Assembly (NCBI RefSeq): GCF_023897065.1 | Contig: NZ_JAMHIV010000011.1 | Coordinates: forward strand, 124,001-188,000 | Reading direction: 5' to 3' | From: Crossiella sp. SN42 | Lineage (GTDB): Bacteria > Actinomycetota > Actinomycetes > Mycobacteriales > Pseudonocardiaceae | DNA length: 64,000 nt | Shown here: piece after piece, positions 16,035 to 25,244 of the stretch | Layout of the letters: the number at the start of each line of letters is the position of its first letter | How positions within the stretch are numbered: the first letter of the stretch is position 1 | Notes under the pieces: generated by a model | What the model was told of the DNA's origin: nothing | Seen by the model: only the letters and a program-made list of their open reading frames with translations | Database searches by the model: none | Made by a program: the position numbers and the translations under genes

Positions 16035-16871
16035 CTAGGCGGGCCGGTCACACACCGATGCGATCCGGGCTTGCGCCGCCCGGTAGTGCGGGCCCTGGCG
16101 GAGTGAGCCGGGCAGCGCGAGCAGCACCAGCCGCAGCGAGCGGGCCAGCGCGGTCGCGGTCAGCTCGGTGCCGGGCAGGCCGGTGAGGCCGTAGGCGCGG
16201 CGGGCCCAGTCCGGCAGCAGCGAGTAGCTCAGCGCGGCCAGCGCGGCCCAGGCCGGACGGGCCGGGGTGAGCAGCCGCACCGGCGTCGGCATCGGCGGGA
16301 ACAGCAGGAAGCGGGCGGTGCGCCGGGCCGCGGCGGTGCTGCGGACCACCGGGCGCAGCCGGGCGAAGTAGTCGGCCAGCGCGTCCGCCGAGTCCGGCAC
16401 CATCGCCTCGGGCACGCCGATCAGCCGGGCCGCGCGGACCTGTTCGGCCAGGTAGGCGTCGGCCTGCGCCGGGGTGAGCCGCATGCCGCTGCGCCGGGCG
16501 GTGTCCAGGAAGGAGTCCACCTCGCAGTTGTGCACCCACAGCAGCAGCTCCGGATCGGTGACCCGGTAGGGCTGCCCGGTCTCCGGCTCCACGCCGGTGA
16601 GCCCCCGGTGCGCCCGCCGGACCACCGCGCCGGCCTGTTTGGCCTGGCTGAGCGAGCCGTAGGTGACCGTGCCGACGTACTCGGCGGTGCGCAGCAGCCT
16701 GCCCCACGGGTCGGACTCGAACTTGGAGTGCTGCGCCACGCCCGCCATCGCCAACGGGTGCAGGGCCTGCAGGAACAGCGCCCGCAGGCCGCCGAGGAAC
16801 AGCACCGGATCGGAGTGCACCCGCCAGGTGACCGAGTCCGGCCCGAAAAGTCCTGTCTCTTCCGCGCCCAT
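16035..16871 (-). CDS. MpaB/DUF2236 family oxygenase-like protein
   Basis: 278 residues. The family (DUF2236, related to MpaB and latex-clearing proteins) is thought to bind heme through conserved His and Arg. Typical features here are the SVTWRVHSDPVLFLGGLRALFLQALHPLAMAGV start, RLLRTAEYVGTVTYGS, and HNCEVDSFLDTARR. Many mycobacterial and actinomycete paralogues exist without an assigned substrate. It lies upstream of the degenerate hydrolase on the same strand. Confidence 0.85.
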   Translation of the reverse strand: MGAEETGLFGPDSVTWRVHSDPVLFLGGLRALFLQALHPLAMAGVAQHSKFESDPWGRLLRTAEYVGTVTYGSLSQAKQAGAVVRRAHRGLTGVEPETGQPYRVTDPELLLWVHNCEVDSFLDTARRSGMRLTPAQADAYLAEQVRAARLIGVPEAMVPDSADALADYFARLRPVVRSTAAARRTARFLLFPPMPTPVRLLTPARPAWAALAALSYSLLPDWARRAYGLTGLPGTELTATALARSLRLVLLALPGSLRQGPHYRAAQARIASVCDRPA

Positions 16872-16927
16872 CAGCTACCAGTGTCGCACCCCGATGACAC
16901 GATCGAGTGAACCTCTGGGCTAGCCCT

Positions 16928-17938
16928 TCAGCGCGCCAGCGGCAGCAGGATCTCGAACCGGCAGCCCGGACCGTGATTGCTGGCGCTGATCCGGCCGTGG
17001 TGGGCCTCAACCAGCCCCTTGGCTATGGCTAGGCCCAGACCGGCTCCGGCGGCCTGGTCGGGCTCAGGGGTCCGCGCCGCGCTGCCGCGGTAGGCCACGT
17101 CGAAAACCCTGGGTAGCTCGCCGGCCGGGATGCCGCCGCAGGCGTCGTCCACGGCCAGCCAGGCCTGCCCGTCCACCTCGCCCGCGGTCACCGCGACCAC
17201 GCCGCCGCGGCCGGTGTGCCGGATGGCGTTGCTGAGCAGGTTGCGCAGCACCCGGGACAGCTCGCGCGCGCTGCCGTGCACCACCGGCCAGTCGCTGGGC
17301 GCCTCCCGCAGGGTCACCCCGGCCCGCTGGGCCACCGCGGCCTGCGCGGCGACCTCCTCGCTGACCAGGTCGCGCAGCGGCAGCGCGGTCAGCTCCAGGT
17401 TCAGCGCGCCCGCGGTGATCCGGGACAGCTGGAACAGGTCCTCGACCATGCCGGAGACCCGTTCGGTCTCCCGGCCGATGCCGAGCAGGTAGCCGCGCAC
17501 CTCGGCGGGCTCGGTGACCACGCCGTCGGTGAGCGCCTCGGTCATCGCGCGCATGCCGGCCAGCGGGGTGCGCAGGTCGTGGCTGATCCAGGCGACCAGC
17601 TCGCGCCGGGCCGCCTCGGCCGCGCGCTCCCTGGCCCGCGCCTCGCGCTCCCACACGCTGCGCCGGGCGATGGCCCGGCCGAAGAGCACCGCGGCGGGCA
17701 CGGTGACCAGGGCGACCAGCACGGAGATCACCACGGTGGTGGTGAGCTGGCTGGTGAACATGAACCCGCTGACCGCGGTGACCCCGGCCAGGGTGGCCAG
17801 CAGCGGGGTGAGCACCGCGACGGTGATCGCCGCGGTGAGCGAGCGGTCCCGGCTCCAGTGCAGGAACACCGCGCCGAGCACGGCGACCGGCACGGAGAAG
17901 CTCAGCGCGTAGGCGCAGGCGTCGAGCAGCTCGCTCAT
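16928..17938 (-). CDS. Sensor histidine kinase (HisKA type)
   Basis: 336 residues. Up to four short hydrophobic segments (about 5-95) lead to a HisKA domain with [14 protein letters not shown] (phospho-His) and a HATPase domain with [22 protein letters not shown] and [19 protein letters not shown]. There is no sizeable extracellular domain, so sensing is probably at or in the membrane. The start ATG overlaps the stop of the response regulator (ATGA), showing translational coupling. Confidence 0.9.
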   Translation of the reverse strand: MSELLDACAYALSFSVPVAVLGAVFLHWSRDRSLTAAITVAVLTPLLATLAGVTAVSGFMFTSQLTTTVVISVLVALVTVPAAVLFGRAIARRSVWEREARARERAAEAARRELVAWISHDLRTPLAGMRAMTEALTDGVVTEPAEVRGYLLGIGRETERVSGMVEDLFQLSRITAGALNLELTALPLRDLVSEEVAAQAAVAQRAGVTLREAPSDWPVVHGSARELSRVLRNLLSNAIRHTGRGGVVAVTAGEVDGQAWLAVDDACGGIPAGELPRVFDVAYRGSAARTPEPDQAAGAGLGLAIAKGLVEAHHGRISASNHGPGCRFEILLPLAR

Positions 17939-18654
17939 GCCGGGCCCGGGTCGTACCGGTAGCCGACGCCCCACACGGTGGCGATGCGCACCGGGTTGGC
18001 CGGGTCGGGTTCGATCTTCTCCCGCAGCCTGCGCACGTGCACGGTGACCGTGGCCGCGTCACCGAAGTCCCAGCCCCACACCAGTTCCAGCAGCTTCGCC
18101 CGGGTGTAGACCTCGCCGGGATGGCCGAGGAAGAAGGCCAGCAGGTCGAACTCGCGGGTGGTCAGCGCCAGCTCGGCGGCGCCCCTGGTGGCGCGCCGGG
18201 CCACCGGGTCCAGGCGCAGGTCGCCGTCGGCGAACTGGTCCAGCCGGGGCGGCGGCGCGGGCAGCCGCAGCCGCCGCAGCACCGAGTTGACCCGCAGCAC
18301 CAGCTCGCGCGGGCTGAACGGCTTGGTCACGTAGTCGTCCGCGCCGAGCTGGAGCCCGGCCACCCGGTCCTCCTCCTCGCCGAGCGCGGTGAGCATGACC
18401 ACCGGCACCGCGCTGTGCCTGCGCAGCCTGCGGCAGACCTCAAGGCCGTCGATGCCGGGCAGCATCAGGTCGAGCACCACCAGGTCGGCCGCGGCCTGCT
18501 CGAACAGGGCCAGCGCCTGCTCGCCGTCCCCGGCCAGCCGGACCTGGTGCCCGGCCCCCTCCAGGTAGCGGCGGACCACGTCGCGCACGGTGAGGTCGTC
18601 GTCCACGACCAGCACCCGTCCGCGCACCTCGGCCTGCCCCGGCTTGCCTTCCAC
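17935..18654 (-). CDS. OmpR-family response regulator
   Basis: 239 residues. The receiver domain carries [24 protein letters not shown] with the phospho-Asp and the switch Lys in [11 protein letters not shown]. The C-terminal winged helix has [31 protein letters not shown] and [14 protein letters not shown]...GVGYRY. The GTG at 18654 gives a short leader before the first strand. First gene of the pair with the kinase at 16928. Confidence 0.92.
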   Translation of the reverse strand: MEGKPGQAEVRGRVLVVDDDLTVRDVVRRYLEGAGHQVRLAGDGEQALALFEQAAADLVVLDLMLPGIDGLEVCRRLRRHSAVPVVMLTALGEEEDRVAGLQLGADDYVTKPFSPRELVLRVNSVLRRLRLPAPPPRLDQFADGDLRLDPVARRATRGAAELALTTREFDLLAFFLGHPGEVYTRAKLLELVWGWDFGDAATVTVHVRRLREKIEPDPANPVRIATVWGVGYRYDPGPA

Positions 18655-18978
18655 CCGGCCAGCCTAGGACGGCGCAAGCGCCCCGATCCGGCGACAACCA
18701 TGACGGTTCTCTTTCGGATGACCGGGTGACCATCCGTCCGATGATCAACTACTGGTGGTAATGGTTATCAGCAAAGCCGAAAGCGGCGCCGTTCGCCCAG
18801 GTGTCAGCCGAACGGAATCCCGCTGACCTGGGCGGACGACGCCGCCGATTGGTGCCCCCGGCGCGGCTCGGACAGCATCCACACGAACCCGGCCAGACTC
18901 CGAGCTGGCGATCTCCGCCAGCGTCAAGATCACCCGGCGTCGCCGTCGGCCGGGCGGGTCCTCTCGATGACCACGCGG
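18655..18978. other. Intergenic region between two minus-strand units
   Basis: 324 bp downstream of the XRE/TPR gene and upstream of the OmpR-type regulator. An imperfect inverted repeat GCCCAGGTGTCAGC (18795-18808) / GCTGACCTGGGC (18822-18833) may end the XRE/TPR transcript. A short minus-strand frame at 18745-18933 shows no family features and I do not call it. Confidence 0.35.
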
Positions 18979-20187
18979 CTACCCGGCCACGCCGCACCAG
19001 GCCGCGTAGCCGCGCACGCTCTCGGTGGTGCGCACTTCCTCGCGGGCCAGCACCCTGATGGTCTCGTGGACCATGGGGTGGTACCGGGTCTGCGTCGGCG
19101 CGATGCTCTTGGCCTGTTGCAGGGACAGGAACGCCTTCTTCCGGTTCCCGTGAATCAGGTACCCGCGAGCCAGGTCGATGTAGTGGTGACCCACGCGTTC
19201 CTTCGGCGCGGCAGCAGGCAGCTCGAATTCTTGGGACCGCTTCACCGCCTCGGTGCCATCCATCATTTCCACCGCGAGCCCGACCGACCAGATGTTGACA
19301 TTCGTCCTACCGAAGCAGAGCCGGTAGTCATCCCGATCCTCTCCGATCCGGTCTGCGGTTTCCCTGGCCTCAGCCAAATGGGTATCGGCGAGATCACGCT
19401 TCCCGGCCCGCGCGGCTGCCAATCCCGATTTGAGGTGCAGGCTCCCCCACATCGAGAGCACCGGAGCCTGCCCCTTGCCGATCTCCGCCTCTATGCGGCT
19501 CCTGCTCTTCTCCAGGAACCGCAGCGCGCCGGACCAGTCCGCCGCCCCGATCAATTCGCCCGCACGCTGGTAGTCACCCGCCAGGACCGCGAGTTCGTCA
19601 CCAGACCGCGCCGCCGCCCACTCGTAACGTTCCACGGCCAAGGATGCGAGGTCGGTGTAGCCGAGCCGGTACGCCACCTGACAGGCCGCCGCGTAGGCCT
19701 CAGCCAGCAAGCCGAAGGCGCGCTCCCGGCTCGCCCCGCTCAGGACGTGTGACGCCTGCCTGAGTTCACCGAGCAGGCCGGGGATCTCCGCACCCAGTTC
19801 GACCAGGTTCGCGGACTGACGCAACTGCGAGGCTTTGGCCACTGCCGAGACCAGCTCACCAATCGGCCGAATCGCCACAGACTCGTCCGACGGCCCCAAA
19901 TCGTATGCGGCCAGTTCACGCCGAATCGGATGAATAGAGGAATGCACCTCACGTTCGGTCCGGCTGCGCCGCCGATAGGGCTGGTCCAGCAGATCCGCCA
20001 CCCCGATGCCGAGCGCACGCGCACACGCGCCGACAAACGCGGGAGAGGCGGGAACTCGCTCCTGTTCGACCGCCCGGACGAGGCTGACCGAGACCGCCGC
20101 GCGCATGGCGAGTTTGGCCTGGGTCCAGCCGAGAAGCTTGCGCTCCTCGGCGACTCGTCGGCCCACTCCGGAAACCTGCGAATCCAT
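18979..20187 (-). CDS. XRE-family regulator with TPR-like C-terminal region
   Basis: 402 residues. The N-terminal helix-turn-helix is GRRVAEERKLLGWTQAKLAMRAAVSVSLVRAVEQER. The remaining ~320 residues are alpha-helical with TPR-like pairs (EAYAAACQVAYRLGYTDLASLAVERYEWAAARS; LAAARAGKRDLADTHLAEARETADRIGED). This form is common in actinomycetes and resembles regulators that bind peptides or small ligands. AAGGGG precedes the ATG. It diverges from a second XRE gene at 20346. Confidence 0.82.
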   Translation of the reverse strand: MDSQVSGVGRRVAEERKLLGWTQAKLAMRAAVSVSLVRAVEQERVPASPAFVGACARALGIGVADLLDQPYRRRSRTEREVHSSIHPIRRELAAYDLGPSDESVAIRPIGELVSAVAKASQLRQSANLVELGAEIPGLLGELRQASHVLSGASRERAFGLLAEAYAAACQVAYRLGYTDLASLAVERYEWAAARSGDELAVLAGDYQRAGELIGAADWSGALRFLEKSRSRIEAEIGKGQAPVLSMWGSLHLKSGLAAARAGKRDLADTHLAEARETADRIGEDRDDYRLCFGRTNVNIWSVGLAVEMMDGTEAVKRSQEFELPAAAPKERVGHHYIDLARGYLIHGNRKKAFLSLQQAKSIAPTQTRYHPMVHETIRVLAREEVRTTESVRGYAAWCGVAG

Positions 20188-20345
20188 GAACAGCCCCTTC
20201 CCGCGAGAGGGTCGTCTCCTCCACCATCCCATGCTGCACCAGCTAGCCGAAGAGTGAATCTGACTTGTCACTTCCTTGGCACTAGCCGTTTTCGATCATC
20301 CCTAATGTCCTGATCATGCATCCGCCGATAGACGGGGAGGACGGG

Positions 20346-21248
20346 ATGGCTGCGCGAACAGCACAGCCGGGTGTGGGGCTCCCCGCCCGACTACGTCACC
20401 TGTGTGCCGAACTGCGCGCCCTGCGCAAGGCACAGCGGTGGACGCTGAGCCAGGTCGCCACCGCGCTGGGGTTCTCCGTGACCAAGGTCCAGCGGATGGA
20501 AACCGGACGCCGGGGCCTGAAGCGCGACGACGTGTCCGCCCTGCTCACCCTCTACCAGGTGTCCTCAGAGCGCCGGGATCGCCTACTCGGCCTGATTGCC
20601 ACCACCGGCGAGCCCGCGTGGTGGCAGGTTCCCGGGGTGCGGCTCCCTGAAGACTGGCGGCAGCGGGTCGCCTTCGAGGACGAGGCCACCGTGATCCACG
20701 ACTACGAGGTCGGCTCCGTGCCCGCCCTGCTCCAGACCGCCGCGTACACCCGGGTCCTGCTGGCGACCTGGTACCCGCGACTCTCCGAGGCCGACCTGAC
20801 TCGCATGGTCGCGGCCAACCTCACTCGTCAGCTCGTCCTCGACCGATCGGAGCCGCCTCACCTGCACTGCCTGATCGACGAGAGCGCCTTGCTCCGACCG
20901 GTGGGCGGGGCGTCGGTGCTCGCCCAGCAGCTCCACCTGTTGCGCGAGATCGCCGCCCGGCCCGAGGTGACCCTGCGGGTGGTCCCGCTGATGGCTGGCG
21001 CGCATCCCGGCACCAGGGGATCACTGACCCTGATGGAGTTCGCCGACGGGCCAGCGGTGGCCAGGACGGCGGGCGCGGAACGACTCCTCGACGCGCGCTC
21101 CACGGTGAGCCAGGCACGGCAGGACTGGGCCGCGATGACCCACGCCGCGCTGTCGGCATCGGCGACCGCCGCGCTGCTGGATGAGCGCGCGACGGAAGCC
21201 CAGCAGAAAGCTATTGACAAACTTGATGCAGGTATGCTATCGAGGTAG
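20346..21248 (+). CDS. XRE-family regulator with DUF5753 domain
   Basis: 300 residues. HTH at about 15-70 (LRALRKAQRWTLSQVATALGFSVTKVQRMETGRRG) followed by the DUF5753 domain (EDEATVIHDYEVGSVPALLQTAAYTRVLL...). In Streptomyces and relatives this family (including BldB-associated regulators) is usually followed by a small DUF397 gene; none is present here, so the usual partner is missing. GGGGAGGACGGG precedes the ATG at 20346. Confidence 0.88.
   Translation: MAARTAQPGVGLPARLRHLCAELRALRKAQRWTLSQVATALGFSVTKVQRMETGRRGLKRDDVSALLTLYQVSSERRDRLLGLIATTGEPAWWQVPGVRLPEDWRQRVAFEDEATVIHDYEVGSVPALLQTAAYTRVLLATWYPRLSEADLTRMVAANLTRQLVLDRSEPPHLHCLIDESALLRPVGGASVLAQQLHLLREIAARPEVTLRVVPLMAGAHPGTRGSLTLMEFADGPAVARTAGAERLLDARSTVSQARQDWAAMTHAALSASATAALLDERATEAQQKAIDKLDAGMLSR
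21214..21243 (+). promoter_or_regulatory. Candidate promoter at the end of the DUF5753 gene
   Basis: TTGACA (21214-21219) and TATCGA (21238-21243) are spaced by 18 bp, in a locally AT-richer patch. It would read into the replication-relaxation gene. The small inverted repeat GGTAGC (21244-21249) / GCTACC (21256-21261) lies just downstream, near the expected transcript start. Confidence 0.45.
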
Positions 21249-21595
21249 CTGATCCGCTACCGACCCGGGTCTGCGCAGGCGGACAGTCGAGACCCGGTCG
21301 AGGATCGACAGAGCGTGTCCCGCACCAGCGACGCATCCTTGGTGTCGTCGGCGTCCTCTGACGCCGGACCAAGAGTCTCCGCGTCCACACGGATCGATCG
21401 GGACTGACCACGTCGTCGATTTCTCCTGCCCGGGTGGTGGTGATCGTGGAGCGTCCAGCAGCACATACCGGTGGCGATACCTCTCGGTGTTCCGATCGGG
21501 ATTCCGCTCAGAGCTGCCACCCCGAACTGCCTACTACAAGTCCCATCAACCCTGGTCAGAGCGCCGCTCGGTGCCTGTTCGCGGTTCCAGACTCG
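21249..21595. other. Leader region before the replication-relaxation gene
   Basis: 347 bp. Apart from the inverted repeat at 21244-21261 I see no structure. The downstream frame is open from a GTG at 21434, so part of this region may be coding if translation starts there. Confidence 0.35.
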
Positions 21596-22573
21596 ATGGT
21601 GGTCCATCAAGGTTTCACGTCCGCGCCGGCGGGGCGGCGAGTGCCGACGCCGGCTTCGCCCGCTGTCCGCGGGCAGATCACCGACCGGGATCGACGGGTG
21701 CTGGCCCTGCTGGCAGAGCACTTCACCTTCACCACCTCCCAGCTCGCCCTGCTCGCGGGCTTCGGCTCGGTGATCACCGCACAGCACCGGCTCGCGATGC
21801 TGCACAAGCGGGACGTACTGCACCGGGACCGGCCATTCCGTTCTGGAGGCGGCTCCTACGAGTGGCACTGGATGCTCGGCCCGGTCGGCGCGCGGCTCAT
21901 CGCCGAGCAGCACCGCGTCGCGCCGATCAGGCCCGCCAAGGTCTCGGCGCGCTGGCGCAAGCTGTTCCACGGCTGGCGGTGGGCGGAGCTGTCCGCGCAG
22001 CACGCCTGGTTCTGCACCCTCGTCGCCGACGGCACCGCCGGGGACCTGGTGGTGTGGCGGTCGGCGTGGCGGGTCAGCCGCACCTGGCAGGCCACCACCG
22101 ACGGCTACGGCCGCTGGCGCTACCCCGACGGCCGCGAACTGGCCTTCGCCCTGCTGCTCGACGACCCACCCCGCGTAGGAGCGCACGAGTTGTGCGCCCG
22201 GCTGGCCAAGCTCCCCGACCCGGACATGCCGTTCACCCGCCGCACGGGTCCCAGCGGGGACACCATCCCCTTGTTGTGGTGCGCCACGCCGCACCGGGAG
22301 GAGACCATCCGCCGCGCGGTGGCCAAGTTCCTCGGCGGTGAGACCGGAATGCCGCTCGGCCTGGCCTGCGCGCAGCAGGCCGACACGACGGCTGGTGGCG
22401 CGCACGGACGCGTGTGGCTGCCGCTGGGCAGCCTCCGGCACCTGCCCGGCCGCCTCACCCTCGCCGAACTGGCGGAGGCCGCGCGGAGCCATGCCAACCC
22501 GAACTCGACCTACTGGACGGAGAACGACGATGAGCTGATCCGCTACGACGACACCGAAGACTGGGTCGCCTGA
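21596..22573 (+). CDS. Replication-relaxation family protein
   Basis: 325 residues. This family (PF13814-type) is found on actinobacterial integrative plasmids and elements. It contains a winged-helix-like N-terminal part, ITDRDRRVLALLAEHFTFTTSQLALLAGFGSVITAQHRLAMLHKRDVLHR, followed by a conserved WHWMLGPVGARLIAE. The middle part resembles WRWAELSAQHAWFC. The family is thought to act in plasmid replication or relaxation, but the biochemistry is unclear. ATG 21596 is preferred because the family starts close before the HTH; GTG 21434 would add 54 low-complexity residues. It marks the mobile nature of the region. Confidence 0.78.
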   Translation: MVVHQGFTSAPAGRRVPTPASPAVRGQITDRDRRVLALLAEHFTFTTSQLALLAGFGSVITAQHRLAMLHKRDVLHRDRPFRSGGGSYEWHWMLGPVGARLIAEQHRVAPIRPAKVSARWRKLFHGWRWAELSAQHAWFCTLVADGTAGDLVVWRSAWRVSRTWQATTDGYGRWRYPDGRELAFALLLDDPPRVGAHELCARLAKLPDPDMPFTRRTGPSGDTIPLLWCATPHREETIRRAVAKFLGGETGMPLGLACAQQADTTAGGAHGRVWLPLGSLRHLPGRLTLAELAEAARSHANPNSTYWTENDDELIRYDDTEDWVA

Positions 22574-22854
22574 GCACAGGCAGCCACAGGAACCTGGACT
22601 CCACGTCGAACCGCCCACACCGGAGTCCAGTCAACCGGTGACCGCTGGCCTCGACGAGTGCCAATGTGCAGTCGGGGAGTCGAAGCACCACGGGTTGCAG
22701 CAGCCGGACCGGCCGGTCCTCCTACGCGCGATCGCCCCGCGCGGCCAGCTTTCCCTTGCCCAGCAACGGGTCGGGGCAGGCGTGGTGACTTCGACTGGCC
22801 GAGTTCGCTGATCGACGGTTGTACCCCGACCGCTGGCCAGCACCGGAGAATCCC
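22574..22854. other. Intergenic stretch inside the element
   Basis: 281 bp with no convincing gene, RNA or hairpin. The following small gene has its own GGAGA ribosome site at the right edge. Confidence 0.35.
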
Positions 22855-23154
22855 ATGCGCAGCAACGGAAAACCCGACCACGATCGTCACGCTGTGGTTG
22901 TCCCACTGCCTCGATCTTCCCTGGACAATCACCCGGAAGGTCCCCGCCAAATAGGCTCTGACCAGCCAGTATGGCGATACAATCAGGTACAGCGAAGCGG
23001 CAGGGGCCACCGCTGTTCCGGCCGGGTCCACCACCTTGGTGGTGCCGAAGCCGAACGGGTTCGCGCGGAACTCGCCGCAGTGATCAACGATCTTCTCGAC
23101 TGGGCCGTTCGGCAAGCCGACCACCGGTCCGCTGAGGATGGTGAAGCCGCATGA
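22855..23154 (+). CDS. Small hypothetical protein coupled to the recombinase
   Basis: 99 residues. GGAGA lies 4-5 nt before the ATG, and the stop overlaps the recombinase start as ATGA, so the frame is probably real and translationally coupled. The C-terminal third (ERVRAELAAVINDLLDWAVRQADHR) is predicted helical and acidic; the N-terminal part is polar. I do not recognise a family. It could be a recombination directionality factor or a helper by position, but nothing in the sequence shows this. Confidence 0.5.
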   Translation: MRSNGKPDHDRHAVVVPLPRSSLDNHPEGPRQIGSDQPVWRYNQVQRSGRGHRCSGRVHHLGGAEAERVRAELAAVINDLLDWAVRQADHRSAEDGEAA

Positions 23155-25136
23155 CCTCCGACGAGGTGACCGTCAACCCCATGGCTCCGGCCCTGGCCCG
23201 GATGACCGCGCCGGTCTCCGGGCCGTCCGGGCTGTCGGACTACGCGGTTTCGCCACTCGGCGTGCCGGTGGCGTTGCTGCGGGACGAGGTGCGGGTGGCC
23301 TTCCTCGGCCGCACGTCCACCGAGGACCAGCAGGACCCACGGCAGTCCGCGCTGCGCCAACTCGGCAACTGCAAGATCGCGATCCCCGAGTCCTGGGTGA
23401 TCGTGGCCCACTTCTACGACGTCGAGTCCGGCCGGATGGAACTCGGCCAGCGCGGCCAGGGCACCGGCTACGACCGGTTCGACATCCCGATCGCCCGGGA
23501 CGGCGGCATCGCCGATCTGCTGGACGAGGCCCAGCACCCCGGCCGCCGGTTCGACGTGGTGATCTGCGAGAGCGTGGCCCGGGTCGCCAGGCGCGCCTAC
23601 GAAGGGCTCTCGATCGAACGGGCACTGGAGCAGGCCGAGGTCCCACTGTTCGCCGCGAACGAGCCGATCACGCTCACCGGCAGCCGGGCGCAGCGGATCT
23701 TGCAGCGGCGGATCAACCAGTCGGTGGCCGAGTACGAGGTGCTCAACACCCTGGAGCAGTCCTGGGGCGGGCTCTGCACGCACGTGCGGGAGGGCTGGAA
23801 CATCGGCAAGCCGCCCTACGGCTACCGGTCCAAGACCTTCCGCCACCCCAACCCCACCAAGGCCGCCAAGGGTCTGGTCAAGACCCGGCTCGAACCCGAT
23901 GACGCGCGGGCCGAGACCGTCACCCAGATCGCGCTGTGGCGGTACCACGAGAACCTCGGCTACGGCACCATCGCCGAACGGCTCAACGCCGACCCGTCCA
24001 GGTACCCGCCGCCGGAGCCGCCCGGCAAGACGAGAGCGCGCGGGGCGTGGGGCAAGACCAGCGTGTACGAGATCCTGCGCAACCCCAAGTACACCGGCTA
24101 CCAGGTCTTCAACCGGCGGGCGACCCGGTCCCGGAGCGGGAAGGTGAACGACCCGGTCAAGTGGGTGTGGTCGACCGAGCCCGCGCACGAGCCGCTGATC
24201 CCGAAGTGGATGTACGACGAGATCAACGCCCGCAGGGCGGCCAAGCGCGGTTCCCGGGAGGGCAACAAGCCCAACACCCATCCGCAGACCCGGCGGACCT
24301 ACCTGCTGCGCGGGATGATCTTCCACGGGTGCGGGCGCCGGATGACCGGCACGCCCCGGCACGGCAGCACCTACTACCTGTGCTGGCCACGGGGCGGCAA
24401 CCTGGGCAGGCCGGACAACTACGCGGGTCATCCCGGCTCGGTGTACCTGCGGGAGGACGCGATCCTGGACGCGGTGGCCAGGTTCTACGCCGAGCGGGTG
24501 TTCGGCGAGCACCGGCGGGAGATCCTGGCGGCTGACCTCGCCGGAGTCGACGACAGCGCCAGCCGTGCGCGCCAGGCGGAGCGGGAGCGGCTGGGACGGG
24601 TCCTGGCCGACCTGGAGCGGCGGCAGGAGTCGATCCTGCGGCAGGCACAGGACGGCGACCCGGGCGATCCGTTCAGCAAGGCTCTGCGCGGCACCTACAA
24701 CGACCTGGAGGCGGAGAAGGCAGCCTTGGGGACTGCCCTCACCCGTCTGGATGCCGCTGAGACGGCTGAACCGCGCCTTCCCGGCTCCGGAGACCTGGCG
24801 ATCCTGGATTCGCTGCCCTACGTGGCTCTCAGGCTCGCCGAGGCACCTGAGTCGCTGCTACGGAGGCTGTTCGAGATCACCCAGCTCAGCGTCCGCCTGG
24901 AAGATGACGGTGACCACCTCATGATCACCGTCCGGCTCCCCGCCGACCTCGCGCCCGAGGTCGCGGGCACCGCCGCGCAGATCGGCGATGTGTCCACCAC
25001 ACGGGAAGCGCCTGCTCAGACAAGTGCTCCCGGTGTGGATGGAGTACGTGCCCCCGGACGGATTCGAACCGTCACTCGGACCCTTTTAAGGGGCCTGCCT
25101 CTACCGATTGGGCTACGGGGGCAGCGGGCAGCCTAA
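23151..25136 (+). CDS. Large serine recombinase
   Basis: 661 residues. The resolvase domain starts at about residue 48: VAFLGRTSTEDQQDPRQS carries the nucleophile Ser, and VICESVARVARR the catalytic Arg segment. The recombinase domain follows (VTQIALWRYHENLGYGTIAERLN, W-G-K-T-SVYEILRNPKYTGY), then a zinc-ribbon-like region (HGCGRRMTG...YYLCWP) that keeps few Cys, and a long coiled coil (about 470-530). Such enzymes integrate and excise mobile DNA at short att sites. The last 29 codons run antisense through a tRNA gene, so the 3' end of the gene probably lies at an attachment junction. Confidence 0.9.
   Translation: MTSDEVTVNPMAPALARMTAPVSGPSGLSDYAVSPLGVPVALLRDEVRVAFLGRTSTEDQQDPRQSALRQLGNCKIAIPESWVIVAHFYDVESGRMELGQRGQGTGYDRFDIPIARDGGIADLLDEAQHPGRRFDVVICESVARVARRAYEGLSIERALEQAEVPLFAANEPITLTGSRAQRILQRRINQSVAEYEVLNTLEQSWGGLCTHVREGWNIGKPPYGYRSKTFRHPNPTKAAKGLVKTRLEPDDARAETVTQIALWRYHENLGYGTIAERLNADPSRYPPPEPPGKTRARGAWGKTSVYEILRNPKYTGYQVFNRRATRSRSGKVNDPVKWVWSTEPAHEPLIPKWMYDEINARRAAKRGSREGNKPNTHPQTRRTYLLRGMIFHGCGRRMTGTPRHGSTYYLCWPRGGNLGRPDNYAGHPGSVYLREDAILDAVARFYAERVFGEHRREILAADLAGVDDSASRARQAERERLGRVLADLERRQESILRQAQDGDPGDPFSKALRGTYNDLEAEKAALGTALTRLDAAETAEPRLPGSGDLAILDSLPYVALRLAEAPESLLRRLFEITQLSVRLEDDGDHLMITVRLPADLAPEVAGTAAQIGDVSTTREAPAQTSAPGVDGVRAPGRIRTVTRTLLRGLPLPIGLRGQRAA
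25049..25122 (-). tRNA. tRNA with UAA anticodon (Leu-type) but short variable loop
   Basis: 74 nt cloverleaf on the minus strand. It has a perfect 7-bp acceptor stem GCCCCCG/CGGGGGC, a 3-bp D stem GCC/GGC, and an anticodon stem GGCCC/GGGTC with loop CTTAAAA (anticodon UAA). The variable loop CGAGT is only 5 nt, the T stem is GACGG/CCGTC with loop TTCGAAT, and discriminator A73 is present. No CCA is encoded. Normal bacterial tRNA-Leu has a long variable arm, so this is an unusual type I tRNA that reads the codon UUA, which is rare in GC-rich actinomycetes. It lies antisense to the 3' end of the recombinase gene. Confidence 0.82.
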
Positions 25137-25244
25137 GCCGTGAAAGGTCGCTTTCGGGTCTCAATCACGACAACTCGCCCGTGCGGCCGAACACATCTGG
25201 ACCGACCGGCCGCAGGAAAGCCCAGCTTGGAGGGCCCGTGCGGG

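Noticed and set aside
18852-18861. GTGCCCCCGG as left attachment site matching the tRNA end at 25048-25057
   Set aside because: Ten GC-rich bases can occur by chance in this DNA, and flanking bases do not match well. Mentioned only as a weak lead.
18745-18933. Minus-strand frame of 62 codons
   Set aside because: No family features, no good ribosome site, and it lies between regulators in GC-rich DNA.
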